From the NCBI RefSeq assembly GCF_014764445.1, contig NZ_CP061722.1:248001-312000 (forward strand): DNA of 64,000 nucleotides. The letters run 5' to 3'. Positions 33,347-41,145 of this stretch are shown here, one piece after another. A program made the position numbers and the translations under genes. Numbering within the stretch: position 1 is the stretch's first letter; each line of letters begins with the position of its first letter. This stretch comes from Pseudarthrobacter sp. BIM B-2242. Its GTDB lineage: Bacteria; Actinomycetota; Actinomycetes; Actinomycetales; Micrococcaceae. The notes beneath the pieces are model-generated. The model worked only from the letters and a program-made list of their open reading frames with translations. It was not told the origin of the DNA and searched no databases.

Positions 33347-34081
33347 ATGAAGCGCGGACTCAGCGCACTTGCAAGCGTCGCCGTCCTCGGCGGGTCCCTC
33401 TTCCTGGGCGCCGGGCCCGCCTACGCCTGCCCGGCAGGCCATCACGCCATCACCATGGGCGGCGTGAGCTCCTGCGTGCCCGATGCCAGCGGCGGCGGCA
33501 ACGGAGGCAACGTCAGTGTTGACCTCGGCGGTGGCGCCGCACCGTCGGCTCCGAGCCCGATCCAGATGCCCGCCGCACCCGCCCCGGCTCCCGCTCCTGC
33601 CTACACGCCGCCGAAGTACGTCCCTCCTGCCTACACGCCGCCTCCCGTCCAGGCTGCGCCCCAGACGCCGTACATTCCCCAGGCACCTGCCGCGGCTACT
33701 CCTTACGTCCCCGCCGCGCAGGCTCCAGCCGCCGGCAGCTACGCAGGAGGCAGCAGCTACCGCGCACCCGCGGCCGGCCAGGCCCCGGCCTTCACGGCAC
33801 CGAGCGGTGTCGCCGTGCAGCGCAACGCTGCCGGCGTCTGGGTGGATCCGTCCACCGGCGTCGCCGCTGACCCGCAGGTCGCTGCACAGGCCGAAGAGGC
33901 CGCCGCTGCGGCACCTGCTGAAGCCGCAAAGTCGCCCGAGGCCATCGCCCAGGAGGTCGCTGCCCAGCTGCAGGCCGCCAAGGAAGCCTCGGTGCAGAAG
34001 GCCGCCGACAGCGCCCTGACACGCCGCCAGGTGGAGGCAGCGGTGGCCAAGGCCCTCGACAGCGCGTTGGCCCGCCGCTAG
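33347..34081 (+). CDS. Secreted Pro/Ala-rich protein (244 aa)
   Basis: Signal peptide MKRGLSALASVAVLGGSLFL with a likely cut at AYA before Cys (PAYACPAGHH). A short Cys/His segment (about 25-45) is followed by a Pro/Ala-rich stalk with repeats PAYTPPKYVPPAYTPPPVQ, and a C-terminal Ala/Glu/Lys helical region. Such Pro-rich stalks span the cell wall. ATG at 33347 is chosen because GGAG lies 7 nt upstream; an ATG at 33335 is in frame as well. It ends in a strong terminator. Confidence 0.65.
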   Translation: MKRGLSALASVAVLGGSLFLGAGPAYACPAGHHAITMGGVSSCVPDASGGGNGGNVSVDLGGGAAPSAPSPIQMPAAPAPAPAPAYTPPKYVPPAYTPPPVQAAPQTPYIPQAPAAATPYVPAAQAPAAGSYAGGSSYRAPAAGQAPAFTAPSGVAVQRNAAGVWVDPSTGVAADPQVAAQAEEAAAAAPAEAAKSPEAIAQEVAAQLQAAKEASVQKAADSALTRRQVEAAVAKALDSALARR

Positions 34082-34096
34082 AAGTCCATCGAAGAA

Positions 34097-34133
34097 GCCC
34101 CGCCGGGCGAGCAATCCCCGGCGGGGCTTTTGC
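34097..34133 (+). terminator. Rho-independent terminator ending the pilin operon
   Basis: GCCCCGCCGGG pairs with CCCCGGCGGGGC, followed by TTTT, 16 nt after the stop at 34081. Confidence 0.88.
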
Positions 34134-34244
34134 GTTCCCGGACTTACGGGGAAGCCATCGGCTGGTGGCTGGTGTTATTTGCTGCATGCACGCTAAAATG
34201 CTACGGTAACTGACTTTTCAAAACCGCACACCGCCGGAGCACCG

Positions 34245-35108
34245 ATGACACCCACCAACACCACCGCCAAGAACGCTGACGCAGCCAAGGACGGGGGCGC
34301 GTCCCTGGCCGCCCTGACCGAGGCCGTCGCCGGCTTCGAGGCATCCCAGTCCGAAGCCCTCGCCGCCATCACCAGGCAAGCCCAGGCCGTAGGGGAGGAG
34401 CTTGCCCTCCTGTCCCAGCGGCCCACCCACGAAGAGCTCGCCGGAGTCCAGTCGACCCTGGAGAAGGTTCGGGCCGACCACAGCCAGGAAGTGGGGGAGC
34501 TGAAGGCGACCATCGCTGACCGCGACGTCGAACTGGAAGATTTGCGCAGGGCCCGCGCGACGGATGCCGCGACCATCGCCTCCCTCCAGGACCGCTTCCG
34601 CTCCTTTGAGGCCGCCGCGCAGAGCATCATGGCCGGTCTTGCCGGGGATTCCTTCACGCCGCCCCCGGTCGCCGTAAAGGAGGCTGCAGCTACTCCTGCG
34701 CCCGAGGCTGCGGCTGAGCCTGCCCCCGAGCCCGTGCACGTGGAATCGAAGGCCGAGGCGGCCGCCCCGACAGTTTCCGACGACCCGTTCGGTCTCGACA
34801 CCCCAGCCGCAGCGCCGGCTCCTGAGGAAGCGGCCCCGGTCGCTGTTGTCATCCCCGATCTGGATGAGGGCGACCCGTTTGACGCCAACCCGGCCCGCGC
34901 CGCCCTGCTCGCCCAGGCAGTCGGGACGGACGATCCGTTTGATCTCCCCGAAGCCCCCTCCCAGGAGGAGCCTCCGGCACCGAAGGAAGCTCCTGCGGGC
35001 CAGAAGGCAGGGGCCATCGTGGACGACCCGTTCGCGTTCATGGACCTTGACACACCGGCCGCCCCCGCCGTCCAGGAGGCACCCAAGGTCGTCCCGGTTT
35101 ACATCTAG
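34245..35108 (+). CDS. Coiled-coil protein with repeated DPF motifs (287 aa)
   Basis: Residues about 20-130 form a coiled coil (ALAAITRQAQAVGEELALL; ELKATIADRDVELEDLRR). The C-terminal half is disordered, Ala/Pro/Glu-rich and carries four short DPF units: DDPFGLD, GDPFDAN, DDPFDLP and DDPFAFMD. Repeated short linear motifs on a disordered tail are typical of multivalent binding partners. No membrane segment. A TAAAAT at about 34195 can act as a -10. Bounded by terminators on both sides, so it is monocistronic. Function unknown; it sits next to the FtsK-like gene. Confidence 0.65.
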   Translation: MTPTNTTAKNADAAKDGGASLAALTEAVAGFEASQSEALAAITRQAQAVGEELALLSQRPTHEELAGVQSTLEKVRADHSQEVGELKATIADRDVELEDLRRARATDAATIASLQDRFRSFEAAAQSIMAGLAGDSFTPPPVAVKEAAATPAPEAAAEPAPEPVHVESKAEAAAPTVSDDPFGLDTPAAAPAPEEAAPVAVVIPDLDEGDPFDANPARAALLAQAVGTDDPFDLPEAPSQEEPPAPKEAPAGQKAGAIVDDPFAFMDLDTPAAPAVQEAPKVVPVYI

Positions 35109-35121
35109 GCCAGGCACAGCA

Positions 35122-35160
35122 AAACACCCCCGCAGGAGCTTCCTGCGGGGGTGTTCTTGT
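35122..35160. terminator. Terminator between convergent genes
   Basis: ACACCCCCGCAGGA pairs with TCCTGCGGGGGTGT, then TCTTGT. It serves the coiled-coil gene, and on the minus strand the FtsK-like gene, which ends at 35211. Confidence 0.88.
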
Positions 35161-35210
35161 AAACCGGACCGTCCGGCGCCATTGACGGCCGGCCCGGGGC
35201 TTTCAGCGGG

Positions 35211-36944
35211 TCAGGCCCGCGACGCCATGTTGGACAGAGCCCTCGACTGGGACGCCGCCAGGGCAGCACCCTTCAGCGGACGGCCGCTCTCGTCCAGTCC
35301 GGCGTCACCCATCAGCTCAGCCATCGGGTCCTTCATGGCGGACCTGCGCGCGGCGATGGCATCCTGGTCTTCGGCCGGTTCAAAGGCATCCTCCAGCTGG
35401 GCCATCTGCGCTTTGGTCGGCTCCGGCTGGGTTGTCTTCGGGACACCGAGCTTCTCCAGCCAGGCCCGGTAGTCGGTGACGGTGGCGAAGTAGGACTTGA
35501 AGACCGCCGGCTCGTCGCCTTCAGGCTCGGAGGAGCCCACACCGCGGGACGCAGCGCCGTCGGAACGGATGTTGTCCGGCACCAGGGGCACCCGGTCCGG
35601 GTCCGAGAAGACCAGGCGCCGGTTGCCTTCGGTGGGCTTGGCGCCCATCAGCAGCTTGTGGTGCAGGTTGGTGCGCAGCGCCGGTTCGATACCGGTGTTC
35701 GCCGAGGCGACCTGGGTGGCGAGCATCAGGAAGACGCCGGTGAAGCGCAGCTCGGCCGCGACACGCTTGATGCCGTTCTTTAGGATCTCCTTGAACAGGT
35801 TGGTCCGGTTGGCCTCCTCAGCCATGTCTTTGAGCAGCTGGGGCGCGTCCTTGCCGGCCTTCGGAACGGCTTCCAGCGCGAACAGGCCGGTCAGCTCGTC
35901 GACGATCACGATGAGCGGCTTCAGCGCAGCCGACTTGGGCAGCAGCTTCCAGTCGTTGACCCCATGGCTCTTGATCAGCTTGGACCGGCGCTCACCCTCC
36001 TCCATGATCAGCCGGATGGCCACCGCGGACTGGGCGGGGGACGCGCAGCCCCAGCCGCCGGGCCGGACGAAGTCCTTGCACCACTCAAAGTCGGCGCTCT
36101 TGGTCGGCAGGTCGATGATGGCGAGTTCGGCACCCTTGGCGAGCCAGGTGGCCAGGTAGCAGTTCAGCAGCACTGTTTTGCCGCCGCCGGAGATGCCGCC
36201 GAGCTGGGCGTGGGCGCCGGCGTTCATGTCCAGGTAGAAGGTGTCGCCAGTGCTTTCACCGGCCGCCGGCAGCTTCATGCCCAGCGGGATCTTGAACGTC
36301 TCCTTGTCCGTGTGGTCGAACTTCACCACCTTGTTCATGGGTGTCGGGATCATCCCGGGGAAGGTCGGGGGAGCGGATGGGATGATGGACGCCGTGAGCT
36401 TCTGGGCGTTCACCTTCACGTACCAGCCGTCGCGGCCCACAACGCTGGTGGCAACCTCCTCCAGCTTGGCGTCGTGCTTGGACGGCATGTAGGTCCGCGG
36501 CAGCTCCAGGTCGAACCCGCCGTCCCGGCGCGGGGCCACCTGGACCTCCCAGGGCTTCACGCCCAGGGCGAGGGCTGCGGCCCCGCGGCAGCGTGCAGTC
36601 TCGGGGCTCAGCTGTGTCAGCACGGCCTTGCCGAGGAACGGCTCGAACTTCGTCATCTCCCAGCCCTCACCATGCTGGTCAGCCAGCTTCACGGACATCT
36701 TCTCGCCGTCGGTCGGCTTCACGGACCGGGGGAGCCGGACTTCCTTGGTCTTGGACTTGTCGTTGTGGCTGACCTCGGTGATGGCAACCTGGCGTGTGGC
36801 GACCGCGACGCCGTCCTCAATGGAGTCCACCTCGAAGCCTTCACCGTGGTTGTCGGTGATCTTCTTCATCAGCTGGCTCATGTGCCGGGCGGTGTCGAAG
36901 TTCGGGGGAAGCTTCACCCGGATGCGTTCGGTGCTGGAGGCCAC
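35211..36944 (-). CDS. FtsK/SpoIIIE-type DNA translocase, soluble
   Basis: 577 residues. P-loop GGISGGGKTVLLN (about 249-261, Lys256) and Walker B LIVIVDELTG (about 344-353) place it in the FtsK/SpoIIIE/TraB ATPases; ATQVASANTGIEPALRTNL is the typical later part of the motor. It has no membrane helix. The N-terminal 200 residues contain two related units, TDNHGEGFEVDS at about 30-41 and ADQHGEGWEMTK at about 88-99, a likely duplicated domain. GTG start with AAGGAC. A pilus box lies 41 nt upstream, so it may be switched on with the pili; a role in DNA uptake, transfer or segregation is possible. Confidence 0.8.
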   Translation of the reverse strand: MASSTERIRVKLPPNFDTARHMSQLMKKITDNHGEGFEVDSIEDGVAVATRQVAITEVSHNDKSKTKEVRLPRSVKPTDGEKMSVKLADQHGEGWEMTKFEPFLGKAVLTQLSPETARCRGAAALALGVKPWEVQVAPRRDGGFDLELPRTYMPSKHDAKLEEVATSVVGRDGWYVKVNAQKLTASIIPSAPPTFPGMIPTPMNKVVKFDHTDKETFKIPLGMKLPAAGESTGDTFYLDMNAGAHAQLGGISGGGKTVLLNCYLATWLAKGAELAIIDLPTKSADFEWCKDFVRPGGWGCASPAQSAVAIRLIMEEGERRSKLIKSHGVNDWKLLPKSAALKPLIVIVDELTGLFALEAVPKAGKDAPQLLKDMAEEANRTNLFKEILKNGIKRVAAELRFTGVFLMLATQVASANTGIEPALRTNLHHKLLMGAKPTEGNRRLVFSDPDRVPLVPDNIRSDGAASRGVGSSEPEGDEPAVFKSYFATVTDYRAWLEKLGVPKTTQPEPTKAQMAQLEDAFEPAEDQDAIAARRSAMKDPMAELMGDAGLDESGRPLKGAALAASQSRALSNMASRA

Positions 36945-36984
36945 GCGTGTTCAGTCCTTCGGTCTGCAGAATGATCTGCCTCCG

Positions 36985-36996
36985 AACATGCGTAGA
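36985..36996 (-). promoter_or_regulatory. Pilus box upstream of the FtsK-like gene
   Basis: Minus strand TCTACGCATGTT, 41 nt before the GTG start. It is the only copy in the window not in front of a pilus structural gene. Confidence 0.6.
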
Positions 36997-37055
36997 CACC
37001 GACCCGGCAGCCCACATGTCGTGCCCCGGACGCCCTGCCGGATAGGCTCCTTGGC

Positions 37056-37880
37056 ATGGACGACTTCGAGGAATTGGTGGGGGACCTCAAGGCGGGGGCG
37101 GAGCGGCGAGGGCTGCGGTTCCTGGAGGCCACGTTCCCTGGGGATCCAGCCGTCATCTTCCACCACGGCACCATCGGTATTGACGACGTCCTGGACATCG
37201 CCCAGCACAGCTTCGCGCCGTTCCTCTCGCTGGGCGTCACCCGCTTGGACCCCGCCGAGCTGCTCGACAGCTGGGACCCGGACGAGGACGATGCAGAGCA
37301 GGCCCCTCCGGCCGAACTCCTGCAGCGCTGGGAGGAGCGGGCCGGGCAGATCGACGGGGTAGTCCTGCAGTGGATCGCCAGCGGCGCCGTCTACCTCTAC
37401 CTGGCGGTGCCGGCGTGGAAGCAGGAGCTGGAAGACCTGCGCGAAAACTGGTCCGAGGAGCTGGACGCCCAGCGCACCGACCTCAGCAGGGCACAGCAAA
37501 TCCGTGTCACCCACCTGGCCGAACAGATCGAGCGGGCACCGGAGTATCGTGCCGGGAACAATCAGACCCGGCCAGCCATCGGCAGGGTGCTCATGGAGCC
37601 CATGCTCCAGTCCAACGAGGGAAGGATAGTGTCCTTCTTCGTCCTCAAGGAGGCGGGCCGAATGGTGCGGGACAACGCCCAGGCGGAATTCTCCAAGCTG
37701 CTCGGTCAAATGGACCAGCTCGCAGCCGAACTGCGAATGTCACGTCACTGGCTGATGGCCAGGCGTGCCAGCGACAGGACAGCTGTCGCCCGTGACTTCC
37801 TGATCGAGCGGCTGGATGGTTATGCCCCTACCGGGGCCATGGTCAACGAACTCCGGCGGCTGGCGGAGAAGCTCCAATAG
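37056..37880 (+). CDS. Hypothetical protein (274 aa), probably leaderless
   Basis: A soluble, helical, acidic protein. TAGGCT lies 7 nt before the ATG, the expected position of a -10 for a leaderless message. The centre contains ELEDLRENWSEELDAQRTDL, a likely coiled coil, and the C-terminal half repeats Glu/Arg/Leu-rich helices. Divergent from the FtsK-like gene. No family recognised. Confidence 0.65.
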   Translation: MDDFEELVGDLKAGAERRGLRFLEATFPGDPAVIFHHGTIGIDDVLDIAQHSFAPFLSLGVTRLDPAELLDSWDPDEDDAEQAPPAELLQRWEERAGQIDGVVLQWIASGAVYLYLAVPAWKQELEDLRENWSEELDAQRTDLSRAQQIRVTHLAEQIERAPEYRAGNNQTRPAIGRVLMEPMLQSNEGRIVSFFVLKEAGRMVRDNAQAEFSKLLGQMDQLAAELRMSRHWLMARRASDRTAVARDFLIERLDGYAPTGAMVNELRRLAEKLQ

Positions 37881-37934
37881 ACAAGGCCCATCGACGGGCG
37901 GGCAGGTGTGCCGGAAGCGCTGCGTCAGCCTAAT

Positions 37935-38357
37935 TCAGGGAACACTGACGTTTTCGTCGACCCTCTCATTGAACTGCGGCTCATCCGGGCAGGGAACTGA
38001 TGCCATCGCGGGCCCGCCGGGCTTCGCCATATAGCGGACGCAGGCGCTGACAGTCCTCTGTTTACCCCACCACCCTCCGCTGGTAGTCAGGTGGTCGCGG
38101 TAGTACCGGTCAGCGTAGAAGACGCCGTCGGGATCCCAGCCGAACGAATGTGGAACATCCGCGCCCTGGAATCGGGACCTCACGCGGTCGCGGTCGGAGG
38201 TATCAACTTCCGCTGTGAACTGCCTGAACCATTCCATGCCCTCGGCAGCCTGCTGCCTGATGGCACCCCGGCCCATCTCTTCAATACTGGGAGTGGCGCA
38301 CGAGGACAGCACAAGCACTATGGCCAGCGCGCAGCCCAGCTGTCTGGCACGTCTCAT
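37935..38357 (-). CDS. Lipoprotein (140 aa)
   Basis: MRRARQLGCALAIVLVLSSC gives a short signal with a lipobox, VLSSC. A small outside domain follows with Cys109 and Cys122, which could pair. ATG at 38357 is chosen because GGGGGA precedes it by 4 nt. Family not recognised. Convergent with the gene ending at 37880. Confidence 0.65.
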   Translation of the reverse strand: MRRARQLGCALAIVLVLSSCATPSIEEMGRGAIRQQAAEGMEWFRQFTAEVDTSDRDRVRSRFQGADVPHSFGWDPDGVFYADRYYRDHLTTSGGWWGKQRTVSACVRYMAKPGGPAMASVPCPDEPQFNERVDENVSVP

Positions 38358-38408
38358 CCATTCCCCCAAATGTCGATGCTTAGCCTGAAATCTCCCCCGG
38401 CAGCTCAG

Positions 38409-38699
38409 TCACGGGGCCTTTCCCTGTATCTCGACATCAGGGTCACCGGCCATATCGGCCCCATCCACAACAACGACCGAGTTGTTTCCGGCTGCGGCAG
38501 CAGCTGCCTTCTCGCGCCGCCTTTCACGGATCTGATCCCTCGTGCTCTTGATCTCGCTGCTCACCCATAAGGCGCCAACCGCTGCGCCCCCGATAAGGAT
38601 GCCCTGCTTCACCCCGGCAAGCTTCAGTCCCTCCTTGAGAGCCGTTGGCCCGCCGTTCCGGGCCGCCTCCTGCAGCAACCTGGTCCAGTCATTCCCCAT
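38409..38699 (-). CDS. Small hypothetical protein with one hydrophobic segment (96 aa)
   Basis: MGNDWTRLLQEAARNGGPTA is followed by a moderately hydrophobic stretch (GVKQGILIGGAAVGALWVSS) and a basic coiled-coil-like helix (STRDQIRERRREKAAAAAA). The ATG at 38699 has GAGGAGACC upstream. It lies 51 nt before the lipoprotein gene, same direction, probably one transcript. A related N terminus (M-x-x-D-W-T-x-L-L) occurs in the protein at 39826, so they may be distant relatives. Confidence 0.55.
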   Translation of the reverse strand: MGNDWTRLLQEAARNGGPTALKEGLKLAGVKQGILIGGAAVGALWVSSEIKSTRDQIRERRREKAAAAAAGNNSVVVVDGADMAGDPDVEIQGKAP

Positions 38700-38760
38700 T
38701 GCGGTCTCCTCATCGTTCAAGCCTGCTCCGGTCAACTGTAGCGACGTGTCGCGCTTGCCG

Positions 38761-38790
38761 GGGGAGCGAACCAGGGGTCTCCGTACACAT
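38761..38790 (+). promoter_or_regulatory. 30-bp promoter-like element (type A), leaderless start of cytosine methyltransferase
   Basis: GGGGAG at 38761-38766 and CCGTACACAT ending at 38790. The ATG at 38798 follows after 7 nt. Confidence 0.7.
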
Positions 38791-38797
38791 GCGGGCC

Positions 38798-39763
38798 ATG
38801 AGCACCGTGATGCAGACCCCCGCCATCGAACCCGACATCCTTGACCTTTTCGCCGGACCCGGCGGCTGGGACAGGGGAGCCGAGCTGGCGGGGATCGACC
38901 CGCGGCGAATCAAGGGGATCGAGCTGGACGCCGCAGCGGTGCAGACGGCCCGCGCCGCCGGGTACAACCGGGTCCACGGCAACGTGCTGGACATGAACCC
39001 CGCCGACTACCCGAACGTGAAAGGCCTGATTGCCAGTGCCCCGTGCCCGACGTTCTCCGCTTCCGGCAAGCGCACCGGGCTCTCCGACGACTATCAGCAC
39101 GTCCTGGACGTCATCACCCACATCGGTGCCGAACCGGGCTGTGACTGCACCTGGGAGGAGATGTTCGGCGACGCCACCGGCATCGTCCAGGACCAGCGCA
39201 CCCCGCTGGTCCTGCAGGCTGTCCGCCTGGCCTTCGCCCTGCCCAGCCTCGAGTGGTTCATCCTCGAACAGGTCCCGGCCCTGGAGTACATGTGGGAGGA
39301 CATTGCCGCCGAGCTTTACTCGGCAGGGTGGGAATTTGTCGACGTCGGGATGCTGGACGCCATGGACTTCGGCGTCCCGTCCCGCCGCCGCCGCGCCTTC
39401 CTGATCGCCCACAAGACCAAGCCGGTCCACATCCCGCAGCCGACACCCGGCACCGCCCGCACCAGCGCCGCAGCAGCCCTCGGCTGGGGACCCGGGGAGC
39501 AGGTCCGGACCCGCGCCAACCGCAAGCCCGGCGGCGGCAACCTGTTCAGCACCGACAACCCGGCCTGGTGCCTGACGGAGAAGGCGAGGACCTGGACACG
39601 CGAGTCCGACGGTGCACGCCTGACCAGCTCAGAGGCCGGAGTGCTCAACGGCTTCCCGGCAGGGTTTCCGTGGTCCGGCAGCCGGTCCCGCCAGTTCCTG
39701 CAGGCAGCCAATGTCGTGGCCCCGCAGGTAGCGGCTGCGCTGCTGGCAGAGGTCGCCGGCTGA
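38798..39763 (+). CDS. Orphan DNA (cytosine-5-)-methyltransferase
   Basis: 321 residues. C5-methyltransferase motifs in order: I DLFAGPGGWD (16-25), IV SAPCPTFSASGK (80-91, catalytic Cys83), VI LEQVPALE (about 156-163; EQV replaces the usual ENV), VIII FGVPSRRRRAFLIA (191-204), and X QFLQAANVVAPQVAAAL near the end. An extra segment of about 45 residues with CDCTWEEMFGD lies between IV and VI. The target recognition region is short. No restriction endonuclease gene is adjacent, so it is likely an orphan with a regulatory or protective role. The leaderless promoter fixes the start. Confidence 0.85.
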   Translation: MSTVMQTPAIEPDILDLFAGPGGWDRGAELAGIDPRRIKGIELDAAAVQTARAAGYNRVHGNVLDMNPADYPNVKGLIASAPCPTFSASGKRTGLSDDYQHVLDVITHIGAEPGCDCTWEEMFGDATGIVQDQRTPLVLQAVRLAFALPSLEWFILEQVPALEYMWEDIAAELYSAGWEFVDVGMLDAMDFGVPSRRRRAFLIAHKTKPVHIPQPTPGTARTSAAAALGWGPGEQVRTRANRKPGGGNLFSTDNPAWCLTEKARTWTRESDGARLTSSEAGVLNGFPAGFPWSGSRSRQFLQAANVVAPQVAAALLAEVAG

Positions 39764-39825
39764 TCCGCCACCCCAACGTTCCCTATAGAGTTATCGGGCA
39801 AACTACTGCCGACCACGGGGGAATC

Positions 39826-40158
39826 ATGGCTATCGACTGGACAGGGCTGCTGAAGCAAGGACTGAAGGTCGCCGCTGCGCGCCAGCGCCCAGACGCCAAT
39901 GCCAGTGGTCCGATGGTAGAGCAGGTCAAGGCCGACATGAGAACGATCGTTGACCACCACCACCGCAAACATCACAACGACTGGCTTACCGTCGTCGACG
40001 ACTCCGGCCCGATGATCGCCTGTATCTGCCGGGGTGGGTACGGAGTCAACGTTCAACACGAGAACGTGATGCAACGCCGGCAGGCGGCGAAGCCCAAGTC
40101 CAGGCCCCGAGCAGAGGGTGGGACGTGCGGCGACGAGAACCTGTTCGGGCTCAAGTAG
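39826..40158 (+). CDS. Small hypothetical protein (110 aa)
   Basis: MAIDWTGLLKQGLKVAAARQ opens the protein and GGGGGAATC precedes the ATG. It has a His-rich stretch (TIVDHHHRKHHND) and two Cys (ACICRGG), so metal binding is conceivable. Basic, Arg/Lys-rich C terminus. It follows the methyltransferase by 62 nt and may be on the same transcript. Family unknown. Confidence 0.6.
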   Translation: MAIDWTGLLKQGLKVAAARQRPDANASGPMVEQVKADMRTIVDHHHRKHHNDWLTVVDDSGPMIACICRGGYGVNVQHENVMQRRQAAKPKSRPRAEGGTCGDENLFGLK

Positions 40159-40293
40159 CGCCAGGCAACAAGGCGTGGTTGATGCATCAGATGCAATATC
40201 AACCTCTTTAGGTTGACATAACCTACATTATCGGCTAAGTAAAAACGCCCGGGGGAGAGGCTGAACCTGGTCCTTCAGGTCCGCAAAAACCTG
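40159..40293. other. AT-rich intergenic gap with two small hairpins
   Basis: GTTGAT and ATCAAC flank TGCATCAGATGCAAT at about 40179-40205, and CAACCT/AGGTTG flank CTTT just after, so two hairpins lie side by side. TTGACA followed 17 nt later by TAAGTA can be read as a plus-strand promoter at about 40212-40240. No gene seen. Convergent genes end at both sides. Confidence 0.4.
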
Positions 40294-40878
40294 CTATTCC
40301 CTGCTGTTCTTTTTGCTGCCGAACCGCGCCCGCACCAGGTCGTAAACGGTGAGGGCCAGGATCTTCGAGACCCGAACCGGATTGAAGAGTTTTGCCCTGT
40401 GGACCTTGGCAGGATCGTCCTTCGCCAGTGAACGAAGGATCAGCCAGGTAACTGTGAGCCCGGCCAGGCCGGCCAGCAACGTCAGGACAATGATTCGGAC
40501 AGCGACTTCGATAACCGGACCCAGGGCCGGAAGGACGAAGACGAACACGATGAAGATGACCGCCGCCACGACGAATGCCGGATGCAGTCCTTCGGTGCTT
40601 TTGGGGGCGGGCTCCAGGCCCTCGTCAGTCCTCGGCATGTCAGGGACTTCCACGGGGCTGGCGTACAGTGGCGGGCGGCCTTCACGGTGGGCCGTCCGCT
40701 GTTCCGCCTCGAAGGTCAGCTTCTTGTGCTGCCAGTTCTGGCTTTGGTAGGCCGACTCCTGGCTGCGCTGGTAGTTGATGTCGTCGCGTTCGCGGGCCGC
40801 CTCGTGCATTCGCTTTGAGTTCTCGCCCTGCATGCGAGCTGTCTGCTGACCGGCAGACTCTCCGTCCCACCAACCCAT
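40294..40878 (-). CDS. Hypothetical two-TM membrane protein (194 aa)
   Basis: A polar N-terminal half rich in Gln, Arg and Glu (about 1-95) precedes two membrane helices at about 101-124 (AFVVAAVIFIVFVFVLPALG) and 126-148 (VAVRIIVLTLLAGLAGLTVT). A short basic tail follows. ATG at 40878, with GGGGGACAGG upstream. Resembles many short-lived Actinobacteria-specific membrane proteins; not recognised. Confidence 0.65.
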   Translation of the reverse strand: MGWWDGESAGQQTARMQGENSKRMHEAARERDDINYQRSQESAYQSQNWQHKKLTFEAEQRTAHREGRPPLYASPVEVPDMPRTDEGLEPAPKSTEGLHPAFVVAAVIFIVFVFVLPALGPVIEVAVRIIVLTLLAGLAGLTVTWLILRSLAKDDPAKVHRAKLFNPVRVSKILALTVYDLVRARFGSKKNSRE

Positions 40879-41111
40879 GGTTTACCTGTCCCCCTGGCCT
40901 TACGGCCCGTCAATGAATGCAGGGGGCAGTCCGGCATCGCCCCCAATGATGCCAACGTGAGCACGATCCGGCGCACACTAAGTCCAGCGTATGGACAATT
41001 ACTCGGGCACACAACGTGCGTCAGGGTGAGGTTTGCGCAGGATTGGATCAAGATTCACAGGCAGAAGAGCTGGCCTGGAAACCCCTGATTAGGGGTCGGG
41101 AGTGTCAGCGG

Positions 41112-41140
41112 CCCGGCAGCGTTACCCGCCGGGCCGCTTC
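41112..41140. terminator. GC-rich hairpin downstream of LysM gene
   Basis: CGGCCCGGC pairs with GCCGGGCCG across an AGCGTTACCC loop, 6 nt after the stop at 41146 on the minus strand. No T-run. Confidence 0.55.
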
Positions 41141-41145
41141 AACGA

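Noticed and set aside
33590..33660. Repeats in the Pro-rich protein gene looked like a small repeat array
   Set aside because: They encode PAYTPP/KYVPP protein repeats in frame; no spacers of constant length, so not CRISPR.
40229..40236. GCCGATAA on the minus strand, identical to the -10 of FliA/WhiG-type promoters
   Set aside because: No TAAA is found 15-16 nt upstream, and the promoter would point into the antisense strand of a small unknown gene, away from the flagellar genes.
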